Shown piece after piece: positions 11,314-11,680 of a stretch of DNA of 11,680 nt (position 1 is the stretch's first letter; each line of letters starts with the position of its first letter). The stretch is from Thermaceae bacterium (lineage in GTDB: Bacteria > Deinococcota > Deinococci > Deinococcales > Marinithermaceae). The position numbers were made by a program, and so were the translations under genes. Location of the stretch: assembly GCA_027023345.1 (NCBI GenBank), contig JALVVO010000126.1, positions 1 through 11,680 of the forward strand, written 5' to 3'. The notes under the pieces are model-generated. The model saw only the letters and a program-made list of their open reading frames with translations. It searched no databases and had not been told where the DNA came from.

Positions 11314-11680
11314 GTGGTTACGCAAGTCTTCGTCTACGCGCTCCTGACCGCGCTGGCTACTGGGCTCGGTGCGGTTCCCTTCGCGTTTGCCCGGAAGTTT
11401 TCCAAACGCTGGCTGGGCTTTGCCAACGCGGTGGCGGCGGGGTTGATGCTGGCGGCGAGCTTTTCCCTTATCTACGAGGGCCTGCCGCTTTCCGCCCCCC
11501 GGACCCTCGTGGGGATCGTCGCCGGGCTCGTCTTCATCCTCTTGAGCCATCGCTGGATCGAGTCCCAGGGAGGGATCAACTGGGGCCAGATGACCAAGGT
11601 GGACGCCAAGAAGGCGCTGATGATCGTCTTGGTCATGACCGCCCACTCCTTCGCCGAGGGGGTCGGGGTGGGGGTTTCCT
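11314..11680 (+). CDS. ZIP-family divalent metal transporter, N-terminal part (runs off right edge)
   Basis: The first 122 codons of a membrane protein. Helices appear at about 4-26, 34-56, 62-79 and 100-122, the N-terminal half of the eight-helix ZIP fold. The fourth helix has the ZIP metal-site motif HSFAEG with His111 and Glu115, matching the HN(x)PEG-type signature. A short hydrophilic loop (80-99) with no His-run joins helices 3 and 4. ZIP proteins move Zn, Fe, Mn or similar ions into the cytosol; the metal cannot be told from this half. The start is GTG 11314 behind GGGAGG (11303-11308), 10 bases after the HxlR-like stop (11301-11303), so both belong to one operon. The rest of the transporter lies beyond 11680. 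Confidence 0.85.
   Translation, partial: MVTQVFVYALLTALATGLGAVPFAFARKFSKRWLGFANAVAAGLMLAASFSLIYEGLPLSAPRTLVGIVAGLVFILLSHRWIESQGGINWGQMTKVDAKKALMIVLVMTAHSFAEGVGVGVS

Noticed and set aside
1..11680. Mobile elements, CRISPR arrays, prophage genes, defence islands
   Set aside because: No transposase, integrase, repeat array or defence protein is encoded; codon and base use is uniform and nearly all genes are core metabolism.

Overview
This is a GC-rich window dense with housekeeping and metabolic genes. It most likely comes from a chromosome of the Deinococcota, family Thermaceae (Thermus, Meiothermus, Oceanithermus or Marinithermus type). The evidence is the strong G/C bias at third codon positions, the manganese superoxide dismutase whose metal ligands fall exactly at the Thermus spacing, many GTG starts, and several genes with a -10 hexamer 6-7 bases before the start codon and no Shine-Dalgarno, as in leaderless transcription. 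The genus is inference. I see no mobile element, CRISPR array, prophage or toxin-antitoxin module, and no gene-free stretch longer than about 100 bases.

Layout. 1-1090 (minus): ribose-phosphate pyrophosphokinase (prs), followed 2 bases later by the start of an alpha/beta hydrolase that runs off the left edge. 1113-3850 (plus): a YkgJ-type cysteine-cluster protein, CTP synthase (pyrG) and a MazG-like nucleotide pyrophosphohydrolase, probably one nucleotide-metabolism operon divergent from prs. 3865-5025 (minus): a DUF815-family AAA+ ATPase directly behind tRNA-Lys(CTT), which has a well-formed promoter. 5072-6115 (minus): an ion transporter of the ArsB/NhaD/SLC13 superfamily. 6202-8732 (minus): superoxide dismutase, class II fumarase and a small NTF2/SnoaL-like protein, the first two with strong hairpin terminators. 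8756-9247 (plus): an unrecognised membrane protein of about four helices. 9244-10928 (minus): the catalytic subunit of methylmalonyl-CoA mutase, preceded by a 46-residue single-helix membrane protein. 11019-11680 (plus): a HxlR-like winged-helix regulator and a ZIP metal transporter cut by the right edge.

How the genes fit together. The left third serves nucleotide supply (PRPP, CTP, removal of non-canonical NTPs). The middle holds central carbon and oxidative-stress enzymes in separate units. The right side links odd-chain or branched-chain acyl-CoA metabolism (mutase) and metal import (ZIP, with an adjacent regulator). These are mostly unrelated neighbours. The most notable feature is promoter architecture: six or seven transcription units seem to have leaderless promoters, two divergent gene pairs use overlapping -10 elements, and one promoter abuts a terminator. 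The least described genes are the 46-residue membrane protein before the mutase, the four-helix membrane protein and the DUF815 ATPase.
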